A stretch of DNA of 12,072 bases from an uncultured Anaerolineae bacterium (GCA_903854805.1 CAINXK010000072.1:1-12072); one strand, 5' to 3'; counted from the first letter of the stretch, positions 1 to 7,344 are shown. Notes: generated by a model from the sequence alone, not told the origin. Numbers and translations: made by a program.

Positions 1-623
1 AGCACGATGCCAAGAAAAATAACACCAGTCAGTACATGAAAAGCATGCATGCCGGTCATCATAAAAAATACAGCACTCGCAGCACTGTCACTCGCGCTAA
101 AGGGAGCGTCGCGCCATTCAACACCAAGTACACCAGCAAGAAATCCAATCCCTAAGAACATCGTAATGGCTGTACTGATCAGAAAACCTTTTTGATTACC
201 CTGAGCCATTTGTGTTTCTGCACGATTCATAAAGAAACTGGAAATCAACAAGACACCAGTCACAAGGAGTCCCAGGTATTGGTTGAGATCCGGGCGAATA
301 AGTCCTAGCAAATTGAAACGCGTAACAAATAGACCCGCGAACAAAAATGCGTCAGAAAGAATAAACAACCAGAAACCCATACGATTGGTGGATAATTTCC
401 ATGCATAGCTATGCTGATCAGTTTCTGTATCCGCTTCAACCAGCTTATAAATATGCATATAGTAATAAAGCACAAGCCCAGCTTTGATAAATGCAGCTAC
501 CGCCAACAAAAGTAAAGACTGGTTCGTGATTGCGATAAAAAACTCGACAAACGTCAGGAACGCTAATACGATAAATATAACCAACCCTTGACGAAGAGAA
601 CCTGAATGATTTTGATGTGACAC
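1..623 (-). CDS. coxC: Cytochrome c oxidase subunit III with N-terminal subunit IV-like segment (partial, 3' end outside window)
   Basis: This is an integral membrane subunit of the caa3 oxidase. The GTG start at 623-621 follows a GGAGG Shine-Dalgarno sequence that lies inside the end of coxA, leaving a 2-nt gap and suggesting translational coupling. The frame is open for 207 codons to the window edge. Residues about 13-60 form two membrane helices ending in KAGLVLYYYMHIYKL, which resembles the K..LV..YFMH signature of the small bacterial subunit IV (COX4_pro/CtaF). After a polar linker (62-80) the subunit III core begins with NRMGFWLFILSDAFLFAGLF. Here Asp91 takes the place of the usual Glu in the FW.F..SE motif. 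TGMHAFHVLTG (190-200) matches the TG.H..HV..G signature of subunit III. I infer a fused subunit IV/III. The oxidase assignment is firm; the fusion rests on motif reading only. The C-terminal helices are missing from the window. Confidence 0.9.
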   Translation of the reverse strand, partial: MSHQNHSGSLRQGLVIFIVLAFLTFVEFFIAITNQSLLLLAVAAFIKAGLVLYYYMHIYKLVEADTETDQHSYAWKLSTNRMGFWLFILSDAFLFAGLFVTRFNLLGLIRPDLNQYLGLLVTGVLLISSFFMNRAETQMAQGNQKGFLISTAITMFLGIGFLAGVLGVEWRDAPFSASDSAASAVFFMMTGMHAFHVLTGVIFLGIV

Positions 624-625
624 GT

Positions 626-2665
626 CTATTCCTCCGAAGATATTTTTACGTACACGGATCCGGGAAGACCGTAATCATATGGCTCACCGACAATTTCAAT
701 CTCATGGTCGTAATTGTGAGCAGGCATTGGGGAAGGGACCTGCCACTCTGGGGAGCGCGATTTCCAGATATTCCCAGTGGCAGCTTCGCCTGACTTTAGC
801 GTAATATAAATGTTATAGAAGAAAACAAGAACCGCCAGGGCAATACCAAAAGCTGCTATCGTCATTGCCAGGTGCCAGGCATCAAAACCAAGGGCGGGAT
901 CATAATCCCCAATACGACGACGCATACCCAGAAGCCCTATACGCATCATAAACAGGGTTAGGATCAAGAATGAGGGCGTCATCAACCAGAAGTGCCACTT
1001 CCCAAGTTTCTCGTTCAAACGCTTGCCTGTGGCCTTTGGAAACCAGTAGTAAAGTGCAGCGAAAAATGGGTAGATATAACCGCCAAACATAGTATCGTGA
1101 AAATGACCAACAATAAAATAGGTGTCTGTCAGGTGCAGGTCTGTAGATACCGTCGCGTTTGGGGGGCCCGTCAGGCCACCTAAAAGAAAGACAACGATCC
1201 CCCCCAGGACAAACAGCATTGGCGCGGGGATATCACGCGGAAGCTTTCCTTGCCAAATTGTCGCAACCCAAGAAAAGAATTTAACTCCTGTTGGAATGGC
1301 GACCAATAACGTACTGTACATAAATGGGACCCGTAAATATTCGTTCATTCCAGATGAAAACATATGGTGGGCCCAAACTAAAAAACCAACCAACGCAATC
1401 CCAAGGGATGACATCGCCACCCATTTATATCCAAACAATGGTTTTCTCACAAAAACAGGCAGCAATTCACTAATCACTCCCAAACCGGGTAACACAAATA
1501 CATAAACCACCGGGTGAGAGTAAAACCAAAACAAGTGCTGGAATAGGATTGGATTGCCACCCTTGGCAGTATCAAAGAATGGCATGCCCATCAAACGTTG
1601 AAATAACACAAGCTGAAAAGCCAGACCAATCATTTGCGTCGCGGTCAGGGAAATTATCGAGGTGGCAGTTGCTGCCCACACGAAGATCGGCATGCGGAAC
1701 GCAATCATGCCACGAGCCCGCATCCGCAAGACCGTAACGATCAAATTTAGTGCACCCAAAATTGATGACCAACCCGCAACCCAGACGCCCACAAAAAACA
1801 TAGACATGCCCAGTGGAGCGCGAACAGACAAAGGAGGGTAACCTGTCCAACCAGTGTCAAAACCACCCAATGCCAGGCTTGATAACAGCAAAACTGCTGC
1901 GGGAATGGAAACCCAGAAAGAAAAGGCATTCAAACGGGGAAAAGCCATATCTTGAGCGCCAATCATCATCGGGACCAGATAATTGATCACACCAGCCACA
2001 CCCAACAATAACGACACAATCATAACCATGCCGTGCAAACTCATCAATGTGTTATATAACTGAAGTGTCAGAAACTCCAACCCTGATTTAGCCAATTCTG
2101 TTCGGAAGACCAGGGCAAATGAACCACCAACACTCAATAAGAATAGAGATGTAAAAGTATATTGGATTCCGATCACCTTGTGATCGAGCGACACACCAAA
2201 ATATTTTTGCCAGCCATCTTGATCGGCATGATGGTCCGATGTTTTCTTTCCGAGAGCCCACTGAAACCAATCAGAAATGGCACCAACACCAGCCAAAAAT
2301 GAAATAGCTCCAACCAGCGATCCGAAGACCCAGGCAGACTCTGTGAAGCCGAAGGTATTTAGATCATAAATCTTCAATCCCAATAAAAATCGGATCAAAG
2401 TGACGAATAAAGCACCACCCACGGTTCCGGCAACCTGCCAGAGTAAGCCACGAACGACACCTGTGTACCCTACCAGGGCATATAAAAATGCCACAACCGC
2501 AACCAGGATTCCAAGCAACCATGAAGGCAAATCCAACAAGTAGCCTGCTTCGAATTTTCCCGTTGTTAAAGTATGCAATAGAATTCCAATCACTAATCCA
2601 ACTGCAAAACCGACAACAAAAAACGTAAGTACTGCGCCAAGTCCTCGCGAGGAGCTTTTTTTCAT
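626..2665 (-). CDS. coxA: caa3-type cytochrome c oxidase subunit I, A2 type, with long N-terminal membrane extension
   Basis: This is the catalytic heme-copper subunit (679 aa), reducing O2 to water and pumping protons. Visible ligands are His211 (heme a, in SLHGMVM), His384 and His433/His434 (CuB, in YSHPVVY and WAHHMF), His521 (heme a3) and His523 (heme a, in VGHFHD). Tyr388 is the likely cross-linked tyrosine and Lys462 (PTGVKFF) the K-channel lysine. The D-channel Glu of GHPEVY is absent. The Tyr-Ser pair at 382-383 (YSHP) marks the A2 subclass, known from Thermus and Rhodothermus caa3 enzymes. The canonical core starts near residue 156 (FGVSLDHKVIGIQY). Before it lie about 150 extra residues with about four predicted membrane helices (roughly 10-32, 48-70, 73-95, 111-133). 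Typical subunit I proteins are about 530-600 aa. The ATG start has AGGAG 7 nt upstream, overlapping the coxB stop region. It sits 10 nt after coxB and 2 nt before coxC. Confidence 0.96.
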   Translation of the reverse strand: MKKSSSRGLGAVLTFFVVGFAVGLVIGILLHTLTTGKFEAGYLLDLPSWLLGILVAVVAFLYALVGYTGVVRGLLWQVAGTVGGALFVTLIRFLLGLKIYDLNTFGFTESAWVFGSLVGAISFLAGVGAISDWFQWALGKKTSDHHADQDGWQKYFGVSLDHKVIGIQYTFTSLFLLSVGGSFALVFRTELAKSGLEFLTLQLYNTLMSLHGMVMIVSLLLGVAGVINYLVPMMIGAQDMAFPRLNAFSFWVSIPAAVLLLSSLALGGFDTGWTGYPPLSVRAPLGMSMFFVGVWVAGWSSILGALNLIVTVLRMRARGMIAFRMPIFVWAATATSIISLTATQMIGLAFQLVLFQRLMGMPFFDTAKGGNPILFQHLFWFYSHPVVYVFVLPGLGVISELLPVFVRKPLFGYKWVAMSSLGIALVGFLVWAHHMFSSGMNEYLRVPFMYSTLLVAIPTGVKFFSWVATIWQGKLPRDIPAPMLFVLGGIVVFLLGGLTGPPNATVSTDLHLTDTYFIVGHFHDTMFGGYIYPFFAALYYWFPKATGKRLNEKLGKWHFWLMTPSFLILTLFMMRIGLLGMRRRIGDYDPALGFDAWHLAMTIAAFGIALAVLVFFYNIYITLKSGEAATGNIWKSRSPEWQVPSPMPAHNYDHEIEIVGEPYDYGLPGSVYVKISSEE

Positions 2666-2675
2666 TCAAGTACTC

Positions 2676-3704
2676 CTATTTCAATGTTTTAATGAATTCG
2701 GCCAGATCAGCAGCCTGACCATCCGTTAAGTATCCAAAACTAGGCATGGCATTGGCTGGAAAACCTTCGACAATTTTTGCGCCGGGCAGTTTGATCGATT
2801 CGACCAAATATGCATCATCCGCTAAAACGCTTGAACCATCAGCTAATTTGACCTGAGCTTCGTAGAGACCTTTCCAGGTGGGCCCGACACCTTTTGCGCC
2901 ATCCAAAGAATGGCACGCTTTACAACCACTTTCCAAATAAAGTGTTTTTCCTCGGGCGGCATCCGGCTTTCCGGACGAGGCCCGCGCAGCAGCTTGAGCT
3001 GCGACGGTTTTCTCAGTCAACCAAATCCCATAATCCGCCTGGCTTACAACAATTACTGGCGCTTCCATATAGGCATGTGACCCACCGCATATCTCGGCGC
3101 ACCGGACTTTGTATTCACCGATCCTGGTTGGTGTAATCCTGTAATCTTCGATTCTGCCAGGAACAACGTCCTGCTTCACGCGAAATTCGGGCACCCAAAA
3201 GGAATGCAACACATCCTGACTTTCCATCTTTAGAACAACTTGTTGATTTTCTGGCAGGTATAACTGGTTCGATGAGAATCCTTGTGGATACTCAAATCGC
3301 CAACCCCATTGAAATGCTACGACTTTAACTTCAATCGCCTGAGGATCAACGGCCCTGACTTGACGCAAGTTGTCTGCGCCGATAATTCCGAGGGCAATTA
3401 CGATCACGAGCGGAATGGCAGTCCACGTAATTTCCAAAGGTGTATTACCTTCGATATGCTCTGCATCGCTCTCATCGCCTTCTTTTCTACGAAACACAAA
3501 AAGACTGTAAACGAGCGGAACCATGATCAAGGCGAAGAAAAAAGCAATCAGTTTGACCTCGAGATCAAACAACCAATCGATCGGCACCGATTGGGCACTA
3601 GCCTCGACCGGCATCAAACCGATTGAATTCAACCCTAAATAGGATATAACAGCCACAACCACTACCAACACAGCAATTATCAAGAAATGACGGGTATTCT
3701 TCAT
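2676..3704 (-). CDS. coxB: caa3-type cytochrome c oxidase subunit II with C-terminal cytochrome c domain
   Basis: Subunit II (342 aa) accepts electrons through its own cytochrome c domain and passes them to the CuA centre on the outer face. Residues 8-27 look like a signal sequence or membrane anchor. Two helices follow (about 49-72 and 92-110). The cupredoxin domain carries all CuA ligands: His167 (VLHSFW), then Cys202, Glu204, Cys206, His210 and Met213 in CAEICGGSHAYM. A class I cytochrome c domain follows, with CKACH at 261-265 and axial Met320 (ANAMPSFG). This tail defines the enzyme as caa3 rather than aa3. The frame is open to a TTG six bases upstream, but AAGGAG lies only 1 nt from that TTG and 7 nt from the ATG at 3704, so I chose the ATG. 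It lies 27 nt after the receiver-like gene and 10 nt before coxA. Confidence 0.96.
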   Translation of the reverse strand: MKNTRHFLIIAVLVVVVAVISYLGLNSIGLMPVEASAQSVPIDWLFDLEVKLIAFFFALIMVPLVYSLFVFRRKEGDESDAEHIEGNTPLEITWTAIPLVIVIALGIIGADNLRQVRAVDPQAIEVKVVAFQWGWRFEYPQGFSSNQLYLPENQQVVLKMESQDVLHSFWVPEFRVKQDVVPGRIEDYRITPTRIGEYKVRCAEICGGSHAYMEAPVIVVSQADYGIWLTEKTVAAQAAARASSGKPDAARGKTLYLESGCKACHSLDGAKGVGPTWKGLYEAQVKLADGSSVLADDAYLVESIKLPGAKIVEGFPANAMPSFGYLTDGQAADLAEFIKTLK

Positions 3705-3731
3705 CAGCAAACTCCTTGAGAATAAAATTTT

Positions 3732-4097
3732 CTAGCCACTCCACGGATCATTTAACCAGTTTTCGGCCTGCGCAGAAGTGAGTGTGCGCCTACCGTAAAC
3801 TACCACCTGACCAGATTCCTGCAGAGAAACAAGCATTACCTGCATCGGAGTTTTTCCAGTTACAAATCGATTTAGAAATTCGCCTCGATTTATATTTTTA
3901 TCGTCATAATCTACTATGACCAGATCAGGCGCATAAGTCTCCAGCGCCGAAAGAGCTTCATCCATCGTCGTGGGCATGCCAATGATGGTAGCCTTACCGC
4001 CCCAGCGCTCTGTATACATTTTCCGTAAACCCTCGCGGAAAAGCGGATTGGCTGAAACAATCAGAACAAGTCTTGGTTGGGCAGATGAATCAATCAT
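3732..4097 (-). CDS. Degenerate receiver-like (pseudo-response-regulator) protein heading the oxidase operon
   Basis: This 121-aa soluble protein reads as a receiver domain. VLIVSANPLFREGLRKMY aligns with VVVDDHSLFRRGL in the neighbouring NarL-type regulator, and DLVIVDYDD (58-66) holds Asp63 at the phosphoacceptor position. The two metal-binding acidic residues are replaced by Ser15 and Ala16, and the conserved lysine position appears to be Tyr101 or otherwise lost. Normal phosphorylation therefore looks unlikely. No DNA-binding or enzymatic output domain follows; the C-terminus is a short Trp- and Arg-bearing tail. It is the first gene of the transcription unit that continues into coxB (27-nt gap). 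The in-frame region upstream of the ATG closes at a stop after a few codons, so this start is nearly forced, although its SD is poor. A scaffold or anti-regulator role in oxidase control is inference. I know no named family for it. Confidence 0.72.
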   Translation of the reverse strand: MIDSSAQPRLVLIVSANPLFREGLRKMYTERWGGKATIIGMPTTMDEALSALETYAPDLVIVDYDDKNINRGEFLNRFVTGKTPMQVMLVSLQESGQVVVYGRRTLTSAQAENWLNDPWSG

Positions 4098-4136
4098 AAT
4101 GAGGTTTCTCGCATATATTCAAAATATAACAAGATA

Positions 4137-4165
4137 AATTTACCAAAATTTCGCCCTTTTGTCAT
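4137..4165 (-). promoter_or_regulatory. Putative sigma-70-type promoter for the receiver-cox operon
   Basis: On the minus strand ATGACA (4165-4160, 5 of 6 matches to TTGACA) is followed after 17 nt by TAAATT (4142-4137, 4 of 6 matches to TATAAT). The spacing is ideal. Transcription would start near 4130, giving a leader of about 33 nt. The site lies just downstream of the terminator that ends the two-component operon, where the oxidase operon would need its own promoter. It is read by eye from an A+T-rich region, so confidence is limited. Confidence 0.4.
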
Positions 4166-4193
4166 CGACATATTGTTGAACTTAGGGGGATTT

Positions 4194-4232
4194 CAAAATA
4201 AAAAGCGGGTGATTTCAAAATCACCCGCTTTT
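4194..4232 (-). terminator. Rho-independent terminator of the peroxiredoxin/two-component operon
   Basis: The arms 4218-4232 and 4201-4215 form a perfect 15-bp inverted repeat with a 2-base centre; in RNA the loop would open slightly wider. On the minus strand the hairpin is followed by TTTTTATTTTG. On the plus strand the run after the hairpin is poor in T, so it is directed against minus-strand transcription. It lies about 50 nt past the NarL-type regulator stop codon. Confidence 0.88.
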
Positions 4233-4283
4233 ACGAAATTTGTTGCCAGAATTTTTTATTGTCACCAACTTAAATTGGCTGCA

Positions 4284-4919
4284 TCAAAGCAATTCCATCT
4301 GAGCAGCCCTGGCAACGGCTTCTGCGCGATTATTTACTTCCATTTTCTCAAGGATATGACGTATATGAGTTTTAACAGTATTTTCAGAAATGAATAGCAC
4401 ATTTGCTATTTGGGCGGTTGTTTGCCCACGCGCCAGGCATTTAAGGACTTCCACTTCGCGATCGCTTAGCAAACCACGGTTTCGATCTGTCTGTGACCTG
4501 CGAACGGCCTGTAGGACTTTTGAAGTAATTTCCGGTGAAAGAACCGAATTTCCAGAAAATACCTGCAATATCGTATTATGTAATGTATCTGGCTCAGTAT
4601 TTTTTAATACATACCCATTGGCACCCGCAACAATAGCCCCAATCAAATCATCATCATTTTGCGAAATAGTCAACATTAATACTTTTTGATCCGGCCATGT
4701 TTTCCGTATAACGCCCAAGGTCTGAATACCATCCAATATGGGCATATTGATATCAAGGAGTACGATATCAGGTTTTGCACTTTCAATTATCGGAAGCGCA
4801 TCTTGACCATTGGATGCCTCACCCACCACCCAAAAGTCTGTCATCTCGTCTAGCAAGCTAACCAACCCCCGCCGGAAAAGTGAGTGGTCATCCACAACGA
4901 CAAGCCGTATTCGGCTCAT
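4284..4919 (-). CDS. NarL/FixJ-type response regulator with LuxR-type HTH
   Basis: This 211-aa regulator is the probable phosphorylation partner of the adjacent histidine kinase. The receiver (about 3-122) is complete: acidic pair Asp10/Asp11 (VVVDDH), phosphoacceptor Asp56 (VLLDINMP), Thr84 and Lys106. The C-terminal LuxR-type HTH (about 148-208) reads LSDREVEVLKCLARG, then IANVLFISENTVKTHIRHIL, as usual for this family. The frame extends upstream to 4961, but the ATG at 4919 has AAGGAGG five bases before it and starts the domain normally, so it is preferred. Start and kinase stop overlap as ATGA, indicating coupled translation. A terminator follows. The oxidase operon next door is an obvious candidate target; that is inference. 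Confidence 0.93.
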   Translation of the reverse strand: MSRIRLVVVDDHSLFRRGLVSLLDEMTDFWVVGEASNGQDALPIIESAKPDIVLLDINMPILDGIQTLGVIRKTWPDQKVLMLTISQNDDDLIGAIVAGANGYVLKNTEPDTLHNTILQVFSGNSVLSPEITSKVLQAVRRSQTDRNRGLLSDREVEVLKCLARGQTTAQIANVLFISENTVKTHIRHILEKMEVNNRAEAVARAAQMELL

Positions 4920-6742
4920 ATATCCTCCTTTACACTCACTGGTATTCGCAAAGAAACGCAAGTACCTTTGCCAGGCTGACTGATAATCTGAAAATCAGCC
5001 CCAATACTATCTGACCGTTCGCGCATCCCTCTCAAACCATACCGGGAGTTCATCTCAACATGCCCCCCGTCTGGATCAAAACCTTTTCCATTATCGCGAA
5101 TTTCAATCACGTAACAATCGCCATCCTGAAATCCAAGAATATTTACCACACTGGCGGCCGCATGTTTACGAACATTGCTGAGAGCCTCTTGTACAATGCG
5201 GATTAGCTGAGCCTGGATATTGACAGGATATTCTAAGAAAAAATCTGCTACAGAAACATTTATCTTTTGGCTGGTGGACATTTCAAAATCGGAAGCCACT
5301 TGAGCGATCCAGTCGCGCAGATTGGTAGTTGGGACACGACGCAAGTTATCTATAGCCTGGCGTGCGTCAATATACGCATCAGATAGGGTACGATAATTAG
5401 CCTGAAGAGAGTTGCTAAGTTTTTCAGTCTCACCACGCGTAAAAAAATTTTGCATTTGAGTTGCCTGAATTTTCAAGAAAGCTAGCGTCTGAGCAAGCCC
5501 ATCATGGATTTCGCGAGCTAAACGAGTTCGCTCTTCGACCACGGCCTGATATTCAACCTGCACAATTAATCTGGCATTTTGAATGAGTAACGCAGCTTGT
5601 CCCGCCAGAGTCTCAAGTAATGCTTGATGGCGCTGAGTGAATGCCTGGTTAGAATTGGAACCCAATACCAAAACTCCAACAGGATCTTCACCATGCCATA
5701 CAAGCGGAACTGCCAAAAGCACTTTCCAGCGTTCACTCTTATTAATTACGACATTTTCAAGCGATAGACTGTGTCCGGATGTCAGTACGCTATTCCAAAT
5801 ACCCTCAAGAAAAGACAATCCAAGGACTGAACTTTCCGGGTTTATATCATCCTTAGTCTTTGAAAAAAACTGAGGATGGGAATTGATTCTTCCCGGAACT
5901 CCTCCTGGCAGGTAGAGAATGGAAAAATCAACATCAAGTGCCCTTTGAACATTTTCCAAAAGGGTATTGAGCAAAATTGATAAATCGGATTTCGGCGAAC
6001 TGATATTCTGAAGATAAAGTAATGCAGCAATTTCCTGGTCTCGGGTATGTAAGTTTTCCAGAGCCTGACCCGCTGCGGCTATGATTTCGATAATAATCTT
6101 TTCGGATTCTAAATTCCTTATTACACTATTATCACAGTAGAAATTAAGTACACCCACTTCACGACCAGCGCTATTCAATGGAAAACAGCGCACTTTTGCT
6201 GGGCTAACCGCACTGGTTGATAATAAAACACACTCCAAATCTCCATGAAGCAGCTTACAATTTTTACATACCTGTCGAGTTTCTGGCAAGGAAAGGCGCT
6301 GGGTCCAGGATTGAAGTTCCAATTCAGGAACTTTTCCATGTATCACAGCTGGGAGCGACTGCCCCCACTCATCGTAAGGGACAAATGACGAGCCACTTAC
6401 TCCCAATAGCTCTACACCAGCACCCAAAACGGTTTCCAGTATTTCTTTTTCAGTATGCACCTGGAGAAGCTTGCGAAGGGAATTTATTGTAACCAAAGTA
6501 AAAACCGAGGATTCGGCATCTCGCTGGTCTGGTTTGAAATTGTTTTTTGCTTCATTCTTGCGTTGAAGAAATAAACGTAACCAAAAATCCACCACTATCG
6601 TTCCCAGAGTAGCAAAAAAGCTGGCAGCCAAACCAGATACCCATGGAACCCATGCGCTAGTGGTAGAAAGATACGCCCAAAGCATGAAAAATAGCGCTCC
6701 AAATGTCGCCAAACGCGCCCAAAACGCATCTATTTTATTCAT
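4916..6742 (-). CDS. Membrane-anchored two-GAF histidine kinase (NarX/DegS type, HisKA_3) with cysteine cluster
   Basis: This 608-aa sensor kinase has two N-terminal membrane helices (about 7-28 and 33-59) separated by only a few residues, so sensing is probably cytoplasmic or within the membrane. Two GAF-like domains follow (about 80-230 and 245-392). The phosphoacceptor is His413 in LAREIHDGLAQTL. The ATPase domain shows an N box (EALSNVRKH, Asn523), a G1 box (DNGKGFD) and a G2-like YGLRGMRER. GAF1 holds Cys159, Cys162, Cys171, Cys186 and Cys203 (CX2CX8CX14CX16C). That invites a thiol or iron-sulfur redox role, as known for NreB and suggested for the Cys cluster in NarX/NarQ; here it is inference. 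It sits 10 nt after the peroxiredoxin gene and overlaps the regulator by 4 nt. The SD (AAGGAA) is distant from this ATG, so the exact start is less certain. Confidence 0.92.
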   Translation of the reverse strand: MNKIDAFWARLATFGALFFMLWAYLSTTSAWVPWVSGLAASFFATLGTIVVDFWLRLFLQRKNEAKNNFKPDQRDAESSVFTLVTINSLRKLLQVHTEKEILETVLGAGVELLGVSGSSFVPYDEWGQSLPAVIHGKVPELELQSWTQRLSLPETRQVCKNCKLLHGDLECVLLSTSAVSPAKVRCFPLNSAGREVGVLNFYCDNSVIRNLESEKIIIEIIAAAGQALENLHTRDQEIAALLYLQNISSPKSDLSILLNTLLENVQRALDVDFSILYLPGGVPGRINSHPQFFSKTKDDINPESSVLGLSFLEGIWNSVLTSGHSLSLENVVINKSERWKVLLAVPLVWHGEDPVGVLVLGSNSNQAFTQRHQALLETLAGQAALLIQNARLIVQVEYQAVVEERTRLAREIHDGLAQTLAFLKIQATQMQNFFTRGETEKLSNSLQANYRTLSDAYIDARQAIDNLRRVPTTNLRDWIAQVASDFEMSTSQKINVSVADFFLEYPVNIQAQLIRIVQEALSNVRKHAAASVVNILGFQDGDCYVIEIRDNGKGFDPDGGHVEMNSRYGLRGMRERSDSIGADFQIISQPGKGTCVSLRIPVSVKEDI

Positions 6743-6752
6743 GAGAAGCTTG

Positions 6753-7214
6753 TTATTCCTTAATAGCTGCTAATACTTCCGCGCTGTGTCCTGAGGGCTT
6801 AACATCCTCAAATATTGCCTTAACCTTTCCATCAGGCGAGATTACAAACGTGGTGCGTAACGCCCCCATGTATTCACGACCCATAAATTTTTTCTTTCCC
6901 CAAACACCATATTCTTCGCAAACAAGATGATCTTCATCAGCTAACAAAGGGAAGGGCAGCTGAAATTTTTTCTTGAACTTAGCGTGCGATTTTGAAGAAT
7001 CGGGACTGATACCAAGAATAATAACACCTGCATCTACATAAGCTGAATAATCGTCGCGGAAATTACACGCTTCGGTTGTGCACCCGGGGGTATCATCCTT
7101 AGGATAAAAATAAAGTACAACGCTTTGACCACGATAATCGGACAGGCGACGCGTACCACCAACATCATCAGTTAGGATGAAGTCTGGAGCGAAAATTCCA
7201 ACTGAAATAGACAT
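6753..7214 (-). CDS. bcp: Thioredoxin-dependent peroxiredoxin, PrxQ/Bcp family
   Basis: This 153-aa cytoplasmic thiol peroxidase would reduce hydrogen and organic peroxides with electrons from thioredoxin. FYPKDDTPGCTTEAC carries the peroxidatic Cys45 and a resolving Cys50 five residues later, the CX4C arrangement typical of PrxQ/Bcp. Arg120 (LRTTFVI) is the probable active-site arginine. A third cysteine, Cys99, lies outside the active motif. The length is normal for the family. The ATG at 7214 has AGGAG 8 nt upstream. It is the first gene of an operon with the sensor kinase (10-nt gap) and its regulator. That arrangement links peroxide detoxification or thiol state to signalling and makes the kinase's own cysteines more interesting. 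Confidence 0.95.
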   Translation of the reverse strand: MSISVGIFAPDFILTDDVGGTRRLSDYRGQSVVLYFYPKDDTPGCTTEACNFRDDYSAYVDAGVIILGISPDSSKSHAKFKKKFQLPFPLLADEDHLVCEEYGVWGKKKFMGREYMGALRTTFVISPDGKVKAIFEDVKPSGHSAEVLAAIKE

Positions 7215-7234
7215 GATTCTGCTCTCCTGTGAAT

Positions 7235-7277
7235 ATTATAATTCCCTTTATAACACTAATTTTCCAAGTATCATCAA
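7235..7277 (-). promoter_or_regulatory. Putative promoter region of the bcp/two-component operon
   Basis: Two alternatives can be read on the minus strand. TTGATG (7277-7272) with an 18-nt spacer to TTATAA (7253-7248) would give a leader of about 27 nt. A perfect TATAAT (7240-7235) lies closer to the gene but has no well-spaced -35 and would leave only about 14 nt of leader. A promoter is expected here because a terminator lies immediately upstream. Confidence 0.3.
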
Positions 7278-7291
7278 AGAACCGCAATTAT

Positions 7292-7324
7292 AAAAAAGAC
7301 CCTGCACTGGAAATGTGCAGAGTC
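7292..7324 (-). terminator. Rho-independent terminator of the moeA/receiver block
   Basis: On the minus strand GACTCTGCAC (7324-7315) pairs with GTGCAGGGTC (7307-7298), giving ten pairs including one G-T, around a 7-base loop. Six T residues follow (7297-7292). It begins about 20 nt past the receiver stop codon and separates the molybdenum block from bcp. Confidence 0.88.
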
Positions 7325-7344
7325 GCATATAAAATTCATACCAA

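Noticed and set aside
1122..1505. Plus-strand 127-codon ORF inside coxA
   Set aside because: Antisense shadow of a strongly conserved gene.
3705..3710. TTG start for coxB two codons upstream
   Set aside because: The SD AAGGAG would be only 1 nt from the TTG, while it is 7 nt from the ATG at 3704.
7235..7253. PerR-like operator upstream of bcp (TTATAA arms)
   Set aside because: The arms are 4 nt apart rather than the 7-1-7 arrangement, and TTATAA is self-complementary and frequent in A+T-rich gaps.
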